Below, piece after piece: positions 21,670-34,909 of a DNA stretch of 64,000 nucleotides. Source of the DNA: Ulva prolifera. Taxonomy: Eukaryota; Chlorophyta; Ulvophyceae; Ulvales; Ulvaceae. The notes below the pieces were generated by a model that saw nothing but the letters and a program-made list of their open reading frames with translations, was not told where the DNA came from and made no database searches. Every line of letters begins with the position of its first letter. Positions within the stretch are counted from its first letter, which is position 1. A program made the translations under genes and the position numbers. Location of the stretch: assembly GCA_023078555.1 (NCBI GenBank), contig CM041201.1, forward strand, positions 5,773,172-5,837,171, in the 5' to 3' direction.

Positions 21670-24600
21670 ATGGCCGGTTCGGCGAATAGACTGAAGAGGG
21701 CGGAGGTGAACGAATTGGTTGCCAAAGCGAACTGTAAGCGCCTGATCCCTCCCGAGCCGACGGGGAAGGATCCGTTTAAATACCAGTGTCTAGCCTGTGG
21801 TGAGGAGTTTCAGAGGCACAACACCGCCCAAAACCATCACGGTCCTTGCAGCCGTCGACTGAGTGCAGCAGCCGCATCGCGGAGAGCCGCTGGTGGACAC
21901 GACGTCGCGGGCCCAGACTCGAGGCCAGCCGCTGGCCCGACCTCCGCTACTGCCGATGATGACCGCAGCGGCAGACACGACGGGGCCGGTCCCTCTGGGA
22001 GATCCCCATCACCTCCAGACATAGGGGGTCCCCCCGATGAGCCTGCCCACTCCGACGACCTCTTCGACGTGCGTACCTTCGGTAGTTGACCGTGCTAAGT
22101 CCCGGTTTGCCTGATCATGATGCAGTTCGGCCTGACAGCGGCTCGTGATCACGATGGCCATGGGTGTCAGCGCGTCTGTCCCTCAGCTGTATCCTGCCTG
22201 CTCGCCCAAAGCAACTCTGATGTGTTGGGATTGTGTACAGCTGCCCCCACCGTCCGAAAGTGACTATGCCGAGGGCCCCGCACAATTTTCAGACGCCGAC
22301 TCAGACACCTCAGACGCAGACTCCATTGCCTTCTCCTCAGAGACGGACTACAGTTCTGACGAATCCGAGGTGTGTCCTCATCTTCCATTACATGCAATGC
22401 TGTGAATCCGCTCGTACTCCTCCGTGGGACTGGCCGCCTCGTTGCCCATGCAGGAGGCGGATGACGACGGCCCGCTCCCCACCACAGGGGCCCGTAAGGG
22501 CACGGGCGCCTGGTGGCATGACCAACGCATGAAACACATATACACTGGCAGCGCCCTCACCGTCCTCACGGTGTGCATGTGGATTGCCCAGTTGAAGAGC
22601 CTCTTTCGCATACAAGACGTGGTCGTCGATACGTGGTGCAGGTTCATACATTACCTCCTGCTACCCGATGGCAACTTGTTCCCCCCCTCCTTTCACCTCG
22701 TCAAGGCGGTGTTGGGTGTCCCGCCTGTTTCCTCTGTGACGCGCCACGTTTGTCCCCAATGCTGGACCTTGTTCCCCCCACTTGATCCGGGTGACCATCA
22801 CCAGCATTTGGCGGACACCTGCGGCACCCCTGGTTGTTGTCAACAGCGATTCGATGTCGATCTCACAGGGAAGGGTGTCCCAGTGCGCTCTGCTTTCTTC
22901 TTTGGCGAAGAAGCCTCGCTGAAAGACCTCCTCCTGCAGCCGGGGCTGCTGACGAGCGTACGGGAAGCCAGGGCAACAGCTGTCAAAGACAAAAGCAGCT
23001 TCCTCAACTCCCCGGCTGGAAAGGCCCTCAACCTGGCGTGTGGGGGCAAAATCCTGAAGCCAAAGCATAGGGAGCTTGTCCTGCTGTTCAGCCTCGGTGC
23101 GCTCCACCTCCTCATCTGAGCAGCTGGCTATCAGGCACACCGAAACAGCACGCCTATGCGACTCCGCGAATTGAGACCCTCTGCCTCGTGTCCCGACAGT
23201 CGCTTTTCCTGCAGGGGGGGACGGGGCCCAGCTGTATGTCAACAAGCAGCACGGTGTCACCATCTGGGGGATCCGCCTGCTTGACCTGCCGCCCCATCTC
23301 TCAAGTACCAATGTGGCCTGGATTCCCCTTGGAGTGGTGGAGGGGCCATCCGAACCAACATGCATGGCCAGCATTCTGGAGTCCGTGATGGCGTTCTTCA
23401 AGAAGCATGATCCGGGCGCGCACTCACCTTGTCTTCCTGGTCACTGCCGGGTGATGTGTACAGTTCCCGATCACGTAGTGTCTGGCCCCCGCACCACGTG
23501 ATGGCTGGAGTGCAGGAGCTGGGGGTGAGGCACTCGAAATCACACTGCCAGGGGGCGAGGTACTGCACGTGTGGCCGGTGCTGTGCTGTGTGGAGGGGGA
23601 TATCCCATGGCTGGAGAAACTTACCAACAGCATCGGCCATACAGCGAAGAGGGCATGTTTCAGATGTGCCCAAAACGGCGTGTGGGATTACCCCTCCAAC
23701 ACTGTCAGGTCCGGGGTGTTCACTTACGTTTGTAATCTCTTTCCTGCTAGTGCTGTCTCACGTACCTGTCCTGCTTATAACTGCTATCATGCATGCCACA
23801 CAGGTGGATGGGACACCATCACCCTCTGCACCAGCCCGTGCCCTGCTATGCCGACGGGCCTCTGAAAGGGAAATCACTCACCCCGGAGGAAGAAGCAGCA
23901 TCTTCGGCTGCAAACCCCCGGATGGTGCCTGGGAGTGTACAACCGGACACTGGTGGCAACCCTCCGCGGACCGCGTGGTCTGAGCCCCGGCATGTGCAGC
24001 CCTCGTCCTGGGAGTCTGACAACCGCTTGAAGTACTCGGCGGCAGAGATCCTGGCCAGGGGCCGAAAGGGCGACAAGATCGCTGCCCAGGTGCAATTCCA
24101 TCTACAGTGTCATAGCATGCAAACTGTGCACATGCCGCCTACTCCCCTGCCCCCCCTCTGTGCGCCGCAACTCATCTTGCCAACCCCTCTGTCACCGAAC
24201 AAGCGTCGTTGGTGATACGGCTCTTTTCTTGTGGTAACCCTGGCCAGGCCTGTGGTAGTGCAGGTCCACGCACCAACCTTGAAACGCTATTGCGACCGGA
24301 AGACACCGAAGTCCAGGGCCAAGCTCGCCAAAGATGAGTACAAGCTACTGGGGGTGAAAGGTTCTCCGCTGTTCAGTCTCCTCTCCTACTTCAAGTACGA
24401 GCACCCCCAGCCTGCTGCTGCCTGCCTCGCCCTTGAGTTTGGAGTTGATTATGAAATACGCTGTGGCGTTGCAGTCCCTGCCATTTCTTCCGGCTCGGAG
24501 TGGCGCACGTGTTTCTGCTCGGTGTGCTCATGGACTTCTGGAACCAGTGGCTCCCTCCCCTGGGCCGGAAGAAGTCCAAGAAGGCGCCATTGACTGGCCT

Positions 24601-26196
24601 CCGGGCCCTGTTCCGACTGCCAGAGGATGTCGTCAAGGCGATAGCTGCCAGAGCGCCCCACATCATGCAGACCTCTCTTTTCAAGAAGGTGTACACCGAC
24701 ATCACCAAGTGCGCAGTCCCATCGCCTGCACACCCTGCTCGCATCCGAGGCTGCGCCATTTGTCGGACTGTTACTTGGACACAGCTGCAGGAACCATGTG
24801 CACTCCTATTGAAGCAGCCCGTCTGAGTCAGGGTGACTGTTTGCGTAGGCACCGCAGTCGCTGGCTCATGGAAGACTGGCTGGCCTTCACCGAGACATTC
24901 TCGCTGTACCTCCTGCACGATCTCCCGTGGAAAGCCTCCGAGAAACGCATACGCAGTGTGTTTGAGCAGTCTTGGGGGCTCCTGCGAGCAGGGGCCCTCT
25001 ACTTTCTCAGATATGAAGAGGGTCAGCACACACCGGCCCGAATCACGGAAGCACAGCGATTGATGCTGCAGTACGCCAAGCTGGCGGAGGAGACGTTTGA
25101 GGGCGCCGCTCTCAGCACGTACAAGCTGCATCTGGCAGCTTGTCACCTCCCGGATCAGGTGAGGTGCTGCGGCGCATCCTTCTTCAGTCTTGAATTCTGG
25201 ATCGAGCGGATGGTCCAGCTCTTGAAGAGGCTGATCAAATATCGATCGACTCGTTGCCCTGAACAAGTATACGTGAGCGATGAACTGCTGCGCCGCACAT
25301 GTATGCGGCTGCTACATGATGCAGCTTCACTGCCTGCTGCCATGACCTCACTGTCGGATGCCATAGCGACGGAGAAACGCCGGCGGGCACGAACTCGCAA
25401 TGGAAGATCCGCTGACGGGGATCAATCAGTCGACAGCGACCGGATCTCCGGCAGGGTCGTCGGGGTGGGCAGGGCTCCTGCCCAGTCTGAGACTGCAGAG
25501 GTCCTCCCCCTTGACTTCGTGGGAGATGAGCTGACAGGGCTGCCGTACCTCCTCTTCCATCAGGATTCCCTACAGGATGAGGGCTGGCCAACTCACTGTC
25601 GCCTGGGGGTTGGATATGCACGTCGCGCGGCCATCCACCGAGCTCTGGGCCTGAAGGTGAATGGCACTGTTGATGAGGCTCGCCGTGAGGGCACAGTGAC
25701 ACTGATGAAGTTCCACCAGATGCAATCCCGCGTTGCAGACATGTTCAGCTGCGCGCAACAGGGTACGCAAGGGAAGAAAGACAACAAGTGGTGCCTCTTG
25801 AGGTACCTCATTGGGGGGGACGGGGACGGGGGTGGCGGGACAGTGACGTATTTCGTCGGGGAACTGCAGTATTTCACGAGGGCGTGTCTGCAGCCCCGGG
25901 ATGGCGTGTGTTGCGTGTCATGTGTTGCGAAACCAAACCCATTGTACCTGGGGGTTGCTGATCTGTATAATTGCACCTTGCCAGCCACCCCGGGAGCCCG
26001 CGCCCCTGATCCCGTGTTGAAACGCCCCCCTGAGTTTTTCGGTGTGGCGGGTGCAAACAGGGGGTCTCGGGCATATGCCGGCAGATACGTCGTAGACTTG
26101 GACGCAGTTCCATGCCAGTTAGTTCCAGTCCGGAGGGGTGCACAAAATGTGCAGTATTGGGCCACTGCGAACAAGGCTTCTGGCCGAACTGTGTAA
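21670..26196 (+). CDS. CACTA transposase (Tnp2-type), multi-exon
   Basis: Exon 1 21670-22068 (MAGSANRLKRAEV...) has a C2HC-type finger, CLACGEEFQRHNTAQNHHGPC-like in spacing (Cx2C, H, C). Exon 2 22241-22369 is acidic. Exon 3 22454-23096 has HYLLLPDGNLFPPSFHLV and CPQC...CGTPGC, the Tnp2 zinc region. Exon 4 from 23215 begins GGDGAQLYVN...GIRLLDLPPHL, matching the Tnp2 first Asp and the NLPP-like segment. The next exon has VLCCVEGDIPWLEKL (second Asp, about 23599) and ACFRCAQ. Later exons carry GVKGSPLFSLLSYF, CHFFRLGVAHVFLLGVL and (24830-25430) HLAACHLPDQV...FWIERMVQLLKRL, the conserved C-terminal helix region. The frame ends at 26196. Role: excision and insertion of the CACTA element through its termini. 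Several middle splice sites (23400-24800) were not fixed. Confidence 0.8.
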
Positions 26197-26528
26197 TTGT
26201 ACAAGACCACCGCCGCATATGCCTTCGTCAGCAATCCCAGTTGACTGCAATCCCAGTTGTGCCCACTTTGCATTTTCCATACTTGCCAGACGGCCACGGG
26301 GGGGACCAGAGTCCCCGCCAGTGCGTGTCTACAGGCGCCACCCTCGTTGGAGCCATACAACCCACGTCCTGCGTCGTGCGCTCGTGGCCACTTTCGCTCC
26401 CTCTTCAAGCGTCGGTGTCGTCTGTTAGTGCACGTCGCAGGTCCATCGGACGGATTAATGGTAGGTGCAAGGTCTGATGCAGTTGATGTAGGAAGACTGC
26501 GTCGCGATAGCGCGGATAGAACGTTTCT

Positions 26529-29500
26529 GTGCGGTGTACAGTCCACACGATGTGTGCCAGTATGATAAAGGACGCGGACTTGCGGGCCTACCTTGCGACA
26601 ATTCGTAGTAACCGTTCGTGTGACTCGTCTTTCAAGCGGTTCCTGGAAACCGCCCTGCAGGGTAACTGGACGCCTGGCCAGCCGATCCCAGCACTAACGA
26701 TCTGTACCCGGAAGCCCGGGTTCCCGATAGACTTCATGGCCAACGCCTACCTATTAACGACTGTAGATGTTTCCATGGTGGGCTGTATAGTGGAGGCCGG
26801 GGGGGAAGGGTTAGCAATGTACCTGGACTCGATCCGGGCGATGAAGGAGAGTGTAGAGGCTTCACAAACCGCCGACCACGCCGCGCGGGTAGAGCAGAAG
26901 ATGAAATCCCTCTGGCACGACCTCCGGATGATCGCATTCGAGCGCGCGGTCCATACTAAGGCCCCGTGCAAGCCACAGGAGATCGTGCTGTACCGGTCTT
27001 GCCAGGTCGGCGCGGGCATCATAGAAGACGCTGGCGGCCTGCTCGAACGTGTGCGGCACACGGGCGGGACAGACTTGATCTGCGAGTGGATACAGTGCGA
27101 GGCAAACTTCGCACGGACTCCAAATCCTAAGTGGCCTCGCTCCGAGGTGCAGGTGGGGCCTCTTCAGGCGCCCATGTTGGCGTTACAGCTAGAGAGGGGT
27201 GGGGCGGGCGGGTCGGACGGTGAAGACCGGGGGGGACCCGACGCCGCTCTTGGGGGCGTCACCGGCACCGCCACAGCCCCAGGACCGGGTGCAGTCGCTG
27301 CCCCGCCGCCAACAGAGTCCATCGCCACCAGTATAGGCCCGGGTGACCGAAGGCAGGGGCGTGGCAGACACACCCATCCGCGGCAGCAGCAGCGGGTTGG
27401 CGAGGCACGAGGGGCACGGGCACCGGGTAGAGGGCGCGCAGATCGGGGCACCAGTCTTCAGCAGCCCGCACGAATTAGGTTGCCCAGGGGGGCACGGGGT
27501 GCCGCACGGGGGGGGGCTGCGGCCGTAGCGCAGATCCTTAGCCGGGATCATCCGCCGCCAGAGGGGCCGGCTGCAGTAGGGGTTCCCCCTGTGGCGTTGC
27601 CCCCGCAGTCCCCACAGCCGGTTGGCCCTGTGAGGCCGCCGTCGCCGTCGCGGACCAGTGGCTGTCTGCCGCCGCCACGGCTGGACGCTGCCAATCAGGT
27701 TCCATCCGTCACCCCTGATGATGGCCCTAGCGAGGGGCCCCAACCTGCCCCTGTCGGTGCAGCCATCTGCTCCATCGGCGAGGCCCCCCCCCCGCTCCGG
27801 TCCTCTCCGGAGCCTGCTTGTCCAGCACCCGGTCAAGAGGGGCCTATCCTGTCCGCACTTCCTCCTGCCCCGGACGTCCCGCAGCCTTCGGCCGCCGGTA
27901 AGGTTAAGCCGCGGCTGTCAGCTGTGTCCCTCCTGGCACACCCTCCGGTGGTGCCACCGGATTGGGTCACAAACCTCCCTGCAAAGCCTCCGGGCAAGCT
28001 GAAGCAGCAGTGGGGGTCCACTTCCAAAGACGCCGGTTCATCCGCTGCCGACACGACGCAGGAGGCAGCTGAACCGACCGTAGTGTCCTCCGGCGACGAG
28101 GATGGGGAGAGGTTCCCGAATGTGGTGGGGGGTGTGACCTTGCAGCTAGGGCATTTTGGGGATGCTCGGGTGTCTGTTACAGTCGGTCTGGACACCCTCG
28201 CGAGAGGCTGGCCCACCGCATGGGCCGAGAGTGCACACGTTGACTACGCCTTGAGTAGGTGTGTCGCGCTGGCCGGGCAGGGCGTCATTGCAACGCCTAG
28301 CCAGAATATGGCTGGGATATGTACTGGGGATGCGGACACAGACTGGTCAAGCGGACGCACCAGATTTATGGGGCGGTGGATGTTCAGAGCTCACACCTTT
28401 GAGCAAGAATGCGTCTTAGTCCCTGTTCCCCGGAACAGCCACTGGATGTTGGCTGTCATCTGGCACCCATGTACGCTCTCCCGCGGCAGCTGACAATGTG
28501 ATGAGGTAGCCTGCTGTGCGAGGGACTGTCATATGCCCCCCCCACCCCCCCCCCCCCCCCCCCAACAGACGCCCACTGAACGCCACTACTGACGTTTCAG
28601 CCATAATGCAGGGCGTATGAAGCAGAATAAGGCGCCGACTGTGTCGTTCTTTGACAGCCTGAAAAGCGCCGACTCAGGGACCGCTGAACGGGCCAGGGAC
28701 GTCTTGAGTGAGGCTCTGTGCATGGCGCTTGACTGCCCCGAGGGCCGGGCCCCCTCCCCCCCGGAAGACCCCCCATCTACCACCCGGCCTCGGGTAAAAG
28801 CAGTGGGCCGCCGACACAACGTCCGACTGGCCACCCGGCCGACCGAATCCACCGCTAGGATAACCCTGAAGTTGGCGAAGGTACAATGCTCACGTCCCAC
28901 TGTTCGCCTGCGATACCATCCACACAGATGCTGTCCTCTGACCCTTGACAGTCGCGCATATTACCAAATGGACTGCAATCGTTGACACAACAGCACCCTC
29001 TGATTGCGCCCACCAGACTCCCCCCCCCCCCCCCCCCCCCCCCCCCTCTCTGCCCGAAACCGGACAGCGTACTGCTTTGGAACCACCCCGCGTCCAAGGT
29101 CTGCGGTGGACCTGATCTGTTGACGTAACATTAGCATTATAACCGTCCCCCAATGGTGTCCAGGTTGGAGGAACCCCGCAGCAACCAAACGGCCACGACT
29201 GCGGGATTTTCACATGCATGCTGGCCGACGCTGTGTGCGACGTCATCCACCGCATGCGACAGGAGGGGGGAACTGTGTTCAGCAGTGACATCCACGGTGT
29301 CGAGGCGACTCGAAGGGTCCTGTTACTCACCAACCGCGTCAAGGTGCAGCACGCGGTGCTGTACCGTATCGTCCTCACTCGAGCCCTCATTCAAGAGTGG
29401 CACCGAGGCGGGAGAGGGGGCGACAAGTTGGGACACTTATCAGTCGAGGACGGCACCAAGATGCTAGCCGACGCTAGGTGGGACCGCCACCTCCCGACAC

Positions 29501-29631
29501 CGCCATTCAACGACTTTTCCGAAGAGGGGCTGAGGTGCGGGCGACTCGATGCACCTGCCATGTCCACCGCAGCATTGTCACCATCTATCCTCTGGCACCC
29601 TCTTGGAGGCCCGGTGGGGACCTTTGCCTGA
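26529..29631 (+). CDS. Ulp1-like C48 cysteine protease gene of the CACTA element
   Basis: Three exons in agreeing phase: 26529-28470, 28612-28880, 29164-29631. The start may instead be ATG 26550 or 26562. The first 230 codons form a unique domain; a Pro/Ala/Gly-rich linker follows (about 27190-28080). The protease domain is split by both introns: VPVPRNSHWMLAVIW (His at 28440), then TVSFFDSLKSADSG (Asp at 28653), then GGTPQQPNGHDCGIFTC (Gln 29179, Cys 29200). This is the full Ulp1/SENP order His-Asp-Gln-Cys. Known CACTA elements of plants and algae often carry such proteases; whether it cleaves SUMO conjugates or a transposon product is unknown. Both introns contain very long C runs before the acceptor. 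Confidence 0.85.
28536..28563 (+). repeat. Poly-C tract in Ulp1 intron 1
   Basis: C8, one A, then C19 inside a 141-bp intron whose acceptor is at 28611. It lies about 50 bp before the acceptor and could serve as part of the pyrimidine tract. Confidence 0.85.
29020..29046 (+). repeat. Poly-C tract in Ulp1 intron 2
   Basis: An uninterrupted run of 27 C within the 283-bp intron 28881-29163, about 120 bp before the acceptor. Confidence 0.85.
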
Positions 29632-30360
29632 TGAAGCTGCTGGATCTGCAGGGAGTGGTACCTGCAGGCGCGCTTTGACACCTTCCTGGAGAAGGCGAGC
29701 CCGGTAGTGGCTACCCTGAGTCAGCAGTATAACAAGCTGATGGCTATTTCGCTGAAGACGCGTGTATGAGTCACTGAAGGGTGGCATCCGGGACATTCCG
29801 ACGCCACAGGCCAGGTGATGCCATTTCGCTGCAGCTGCACTGAACCTCGGTGTATCTGCAGCGCTGCGGGCTGCTGCCAGGCAGGCACAGCTGAAACTGT
29901 TCTGAACACATTGTCTACAGAAGACAAGACGCCACAGTTTGCGTACGGAGTTCGACTCAGTATTCTAATCGTTATTTCGTGTAAAAAATCCTATCAATCC
30001 TCAACGGCTACACCAGGTCGGCGCTGTAGGATTAGAGGGGTACAACGGTGAACCCCTGCATTATAGCAGAGCGTATGACACTAGTAGACGGGGCTGCATC
30101 ACTGTACAGTGATGTGGCCCACCGTCCTTGTATTACCGCCGAACTGGGAAGAATTGTGACGTATTCCCGTAGCATCTGCATTAACAAAGTGACTGTGCTG
30201 ATACTGCCGGGAAGTGCTACGCGTGATGGCTTAGCGGACACTGCACGCCGCATTAAAGTGTACTCCCACGCAGCTGTGCTACCGGCACCCCCATCCCCCA
30301 GGGACTTAGCTCATCAACCAGTATTCACCACAGGCCCCCATCCCCCAGGGACTTTGCTCA
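29632..30360. other. Convergent intergenic region
   Basis: Gap between the stop codons of the Ulp1 gene and the leftward gene. It holds a 41-bp direct duplication near 30288-30378 (CCCCATCCCCCAGGGAC... with ATCAACCAGTATTCACCACAG) and no gene that I can support. Confidence 0.5.
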
Positions 30361-33300
30361 TCAACCAGTATTCACCACAGGATCCGGGGCTGGGACGGCT
30401 TCGCTGCCCTCTGTAGAATTGCGTCCCTGCACGGTCAACATCTGTGGGTTCTGTACGTCTGCCTTGGGAGCGGGAGTAGAGAATTGGCCCACCACGGCCA
30501 TGCGACAGACTGGCCAGGGGGGGGGGGGGGGGGGGGGGGCGGGGGTAGTTTGCTTGGAGGAGCGCACCGTCTGAATCAGTGACACAACTTCGGATACAGT
30601 GTCTTCATCTGGTTGGAGCCCGTACGCCGATATGATCGACTTCATGCGGACCAAGCGCTCCGCTTTAGTCAAATCCATGCCGGCGGTGCTTACCAACATC
30701 AGGTCAACTGCCACGACAATGAGCCGCAGTTGAGCAGCACGCCCGACCGAACCACCCGGAGGAGATACGAAAGTGGCGGCCATGCGCAGGGTAGTCTTCT
30801 GCTCCTCGAAGGACTCGTCCACGGTTAGACGAACTGACCCCGAACTATCGTGCAGGTAGATTATTTGGGACGGCCTAGTCTCAGGGTCCTCTGTCGCCAC
30901 TTCGTGCACAGCGCAGCGGGGGTCCGCTGGGTCAGAACGATCCGAATCGTCATCCAAACTGATGGATCCGAAATCATCTGAGGAGTGGTCTTCCGGATAC
31001 AGCACTGCCTCAGCGAGAGCATCTGCAAACATGGCGTCTGCTACCGGATCGTACACCAGACCCCCACTTCCTTCCGCACTGTCCGGTTGCATAAACCCTG
31101 TAGGGACGGGTTCCGGTCCGCCCGCCGGCACGGGGACAGGCAGGCCAAAGGGGCCCACTTCTGGACGACCGGTAGCGTCCTGACCCTGCAAGGGGATCCC
31201 CGCAAAATCCCCCACAACTTCCCCCCCCACTGGTGGGTTCAACCCGCCACGCGCCGCCATGTCTGCCATAGCTTCCGCAGCCCGGCCCCCCCCAGCCCCC
31301 CCCCCCCCCCCGCCCCCGCCACCGTTGGGCTCAACCCGCCCTGCCCCGCCAACCCTGCCTTAGCCTCCGCGCCCCCCCCCCCCCCGCCTCCCCCGCCACC
31401 GTTGGGCTCAACCCGCCCTGCCCCGCCAAGCCTGCCGTAGCCCCCGCGCCCCCCCCCCCCGCTGCCCTCCCCTCCACGGGACTCAGTCCCGCCTTCAGCG
31501 CTGTGACTGGCAATGCCTCCGCAGCCCCCCCAGTGGCTGCCACCCTCACAGTGGGGTTCAATCCCGCCTTCGCCCCCGAATCTGCCACCGCCGCTGCTTT
31601 CCCCCCCAAACCACCCCCCGCCCCACAGTCAGGCTCAACCCCCCTGTCGCTGCCGTGACCGGCACAGCCGCTGCGGGACGGCCACACGCACCCCCCCCCC
31701 GGCTGGGAGACTGCCCCCCCCTGCCCCGGTCCCGCAGCGGAACCCAGGCCGAGCACCTCTGGCCCTGTGGCCACCTTGGACGCAGGGCGGGTGGTGCCCC
31801 TGTCCCCACCGGATTCCTGAGTGTCGCTGCCGTCGGTATCGGTGCCGCCAGCGGCTGTGTCCCCCTTCTTGGCTGGTGGCAGCCCCATCTTACGCAGCAT
31901 TAGCGACTTGGTACGTGCTTTAGCTACCTCGTGCTTCCCGGTTCGTCGACGGTTGCGCTGGCCAGAGGCAGGGGTGTCACCGGCACCCCCTGCCCCAGGG
32001 GTAGGCTGGGGTGCTACGACAGGCGGCTGCCGGAAGTCCTCGGGCAGGGTGGCGAGGATACCTTCGGGAATGTTATTGAGCTCCGCCCTGTAGCATTAAC
32101 CGGAGTCGCCAACAACAAACAGAACACGCTGGTAGTCCCAGGGCCCGTGCATGTCAACTCTGGATCAACTAACAGCAGCACATGCTCCCGTTGGTGAAAG
32201 AACAGGAGGACACGATGGCCAGTACTCAGTCGCATACGACTGAACATGCAGGGAGCATGTTCTGCAAGAGACACTCCTGGACTCTGTAGGGACCATCACC
32301 GGGGGTTCGCACATGTAACACTTTGAGCTCTGCATCCCCTTGGCCAAGGACAGCTTGGCAAGCTCTTCAGCGCCGGCATAATCCCAGTCCTTGATCTCGG
32401 GGAATGATCCTGGCCTAAGGCGGACAACCGGCGGGGATGCTGATTTCCCGGAACTGCTCCCCGCGGTGTCTTTCTGCCCCACGCTAAGGTACCGCCAGCT
32501 CCTGAGCGCCCAGTGCCACAGCGTGTGGGGCGGGCACAAGGGGATCAGGTCGTCGGCCAGCCTCTTAACGGGCTGACCATACCCCGATTTCACCAAACCT
32601 GGATGCACCGCGTGGTTCAGACGAGAGCACTGTCTGCAAAGCTGAGTCTTGCCCCACATCGGGGCTACAGCAGGTAACAACTGAATCCTGAACAATGGAG
32701 AAGAAAAGGTTGGTAGCGCACTGCTGGTATTTACCGTGCACACCAGGATGGCGGCAAAGGCGGGATCCAGGAGGCTGGGCTCCAAGGCTGGAATGTCCTG
32801 CACACGCCGCCTCTCCAGGACAGGCGCCCCCGGGTCCCCTGTCACAGCCGCGGCGACGAGGCGCCGATAAGCATGCATGAACAGGTGGATCCCATTCGTG
32901 GCGAAGGACGCCAGTTCCGTAGAGGTCAGCTGCAGCCCTTCACATGCCCACATGATGTGGGAGTTGAATGCCTGGACAGAACTCCACGCCGGACGGAGAG
33001 CTCGGGCTACTCGGTCACCCTGCACGGCGAGATCCAGGTATACTCAACAATGGGGGACGGGCAACAGAAAGCATATACAGCTCTGCACAGACACGCAGCT
33101 CTCGATGGCATGTACAGGTCAGTGGCACCTCGCACCTCTGCACAATCAAACAGAGGGTGCTCCGCCGCATAAGCCAATACCCAGGGTCCTAAGTTGTCGA
33201 GCGCCGCGACAAACTCACCGAGGATCTTGACATCCTGCACGCAAAGAGACCTGACTACACAGCTCGAGCCCAGGCCGGTGACAGGCCAGACTTGAGGGAT

Positions 33301-34668
33301 CAACAGAAACAGGGCCCGGGGCACCATGGCCACGATCATGCATGCGATAAGGCACAAATGCCTGGTAGAACAGGACAGCACACAGACCAATAGGCAGTCC
33401 CCCTGTCCATGCCGGAGTCATGGAAAGTCACAGGAGCGCACGAAAGCTTTGATGAGGTCCGAGTGCGAGGTGTGCATGTCAGCTAACACCGGCACGCCCG
33501 AGGTCAGCTGGAAAACCGGCTGTGCAGGGACCCCGTTTGTGTTCGCCAACATCCTGTGGCACCGGTCCCCAATGTGCCGTGCTATCGACTGACACGGCTC
33601 GAGCTCATCTTCGTCCATGCTCTCGAGCTGGAGGTAGTGTGCGTGTTCATACAGCACCCACGCCACCAGCGGGTTCAGGTCCTCTGGGAGGTTGGATGTG
33701 GGTCTCTCCCTGTGCCTGGAGGACCCGTGACCCTCCACCGCGGGAGACGCCTTTCCGGCTGTCCACAACTTGGTGCGATGAGGGGACAGCCCAGACATGA
33801 AGGAAGCCCAGGCCCACACGACGTGTCGCGGGGTGGAGCAATGATACACTGCACCGAGAACACCCATGTCACTTGTGCACAAATGCGGAGGCCATGCCGC
33901 GCACGATGTGGGGACAGCATACGTGACTGCGTTACATAACAACATGCGTGCAGAGAGCACACCGTCTGGACGCGGGGGGTCCGGGCCTTTTCGCTTTCCC
34001 CCCACGTTGATCTGAGGAAGATCGAACCGCTGGCGAAGCTCCGGATCTCTCTCCGCTGTGATTCTGGTCTTAGGGAGGCCAGACTCACTTACGTGGCCGG
34101 TGATCTCAACCTGCACAAATGGCGGCACTGAGTCGTGGCCCCACTCCACAGGTTAGCCGGGCCCCGTGTCAGTGGACTGGCAGTAAATGCAGATCGCGCT
34201 CAGCTGATCCACCAGCACACCGGGCACACACACCTCTGTCTTTCCCGACAGGGGCTTCCACCGCCGGGGCACCAGGCAGCCATGTGGGGTCTTCCCTTTG
34301 CCCTCCCACGAGGACACGAGCATTGCCTGCTCGTGCAGCCAGGAGGAGAGCACGAGACAGGTAGTGACAATCACTTCCTTGGCCGTACCCAGCTCCCTCG
34401 TCCGACTCTCCACCACGTCGTCTCGCAGAACCACCCCCAGGGACCACCACACCGACACCCCAGGACCGGACAGTGGACCGTCGTTGCGGCCGACGCGGGC
34501 ACGATCCGTAAAACGCCCGTCCCTTGAAATCAAAGTACCCACTACAGGGATTCTCTGAGTACGCATGCGACCGACGAGTAAGTCTCCGCTGCGCGCGGAA
34601 GTAGGCCCATTCTGGGTACTTGACAGCCCTGCAACTGCTGCAGCATGGCGCGGATCCATTGTTTGCAA
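30361..34668 (-). CDS. Large CACTA-encoded protein of unknown function
   Basis: Start ATG at 34668 or 34659 (MDPRHAAAVAGLSS...). Open minus-strand segments follow in order: 34668-34160, 34110-33420, 33390-33010, 32990-32170, 31900-31490 and 31269-30361, each with codon use typical of coding sequence here and separated by probable introns. Visible marks: CVPGVLVDQLSAICIYC near the N terminus, LCRQCSRLNHAVH and SKCYMCEPP...SCRTCSLH (Cys pairs, possibly zinc-binding) in the middle, a Gly/Ala-rich low-complexity stretch at 31900-31290, and an acidic segment DDFGSISLDDDSDRSD near the C terminus. A 22-bp run of C on this strand precedes CTGGCCAG and may mark an intron acceptor at about 30510. I recognise no family. 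Its location between transposase genes and the right end suggests an element-encoded accessory protein. Confidence 0.5.
31280..31470 (-). repeat. GC minisatellite in the large CACTA gene
   Basis: Two to three tandem units of about 60-75 bp, each with GTTGGGCTCAACCCGCCCTG and a long C run on the + strand. On the minus strand they would encode Gly-rich repeats or be part of an intron. Confidence 0.6.
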
Positions 34669-34909
34669 ACAAATATTCTAGTCACTGCCGGATGCGGTAA
34701 CTGGTCACGAGCAGCGCAGCTAGGCGAAGGAATTCGACGCCAGCAGGGACGCGGTGCACTGAAACGCCAGGTGAACTACAAACGCTGGACGTTAGCCGTA
34801 TCATACACAATATCCACCGTTTGTCCCTTTCATGAAGCACGACCCAAGTTGGGGGCCCCGAATGCAAAGGCGCCTGATCACTCGGGTAGGGCAGGGTGAG
34901 ATCAACCGC

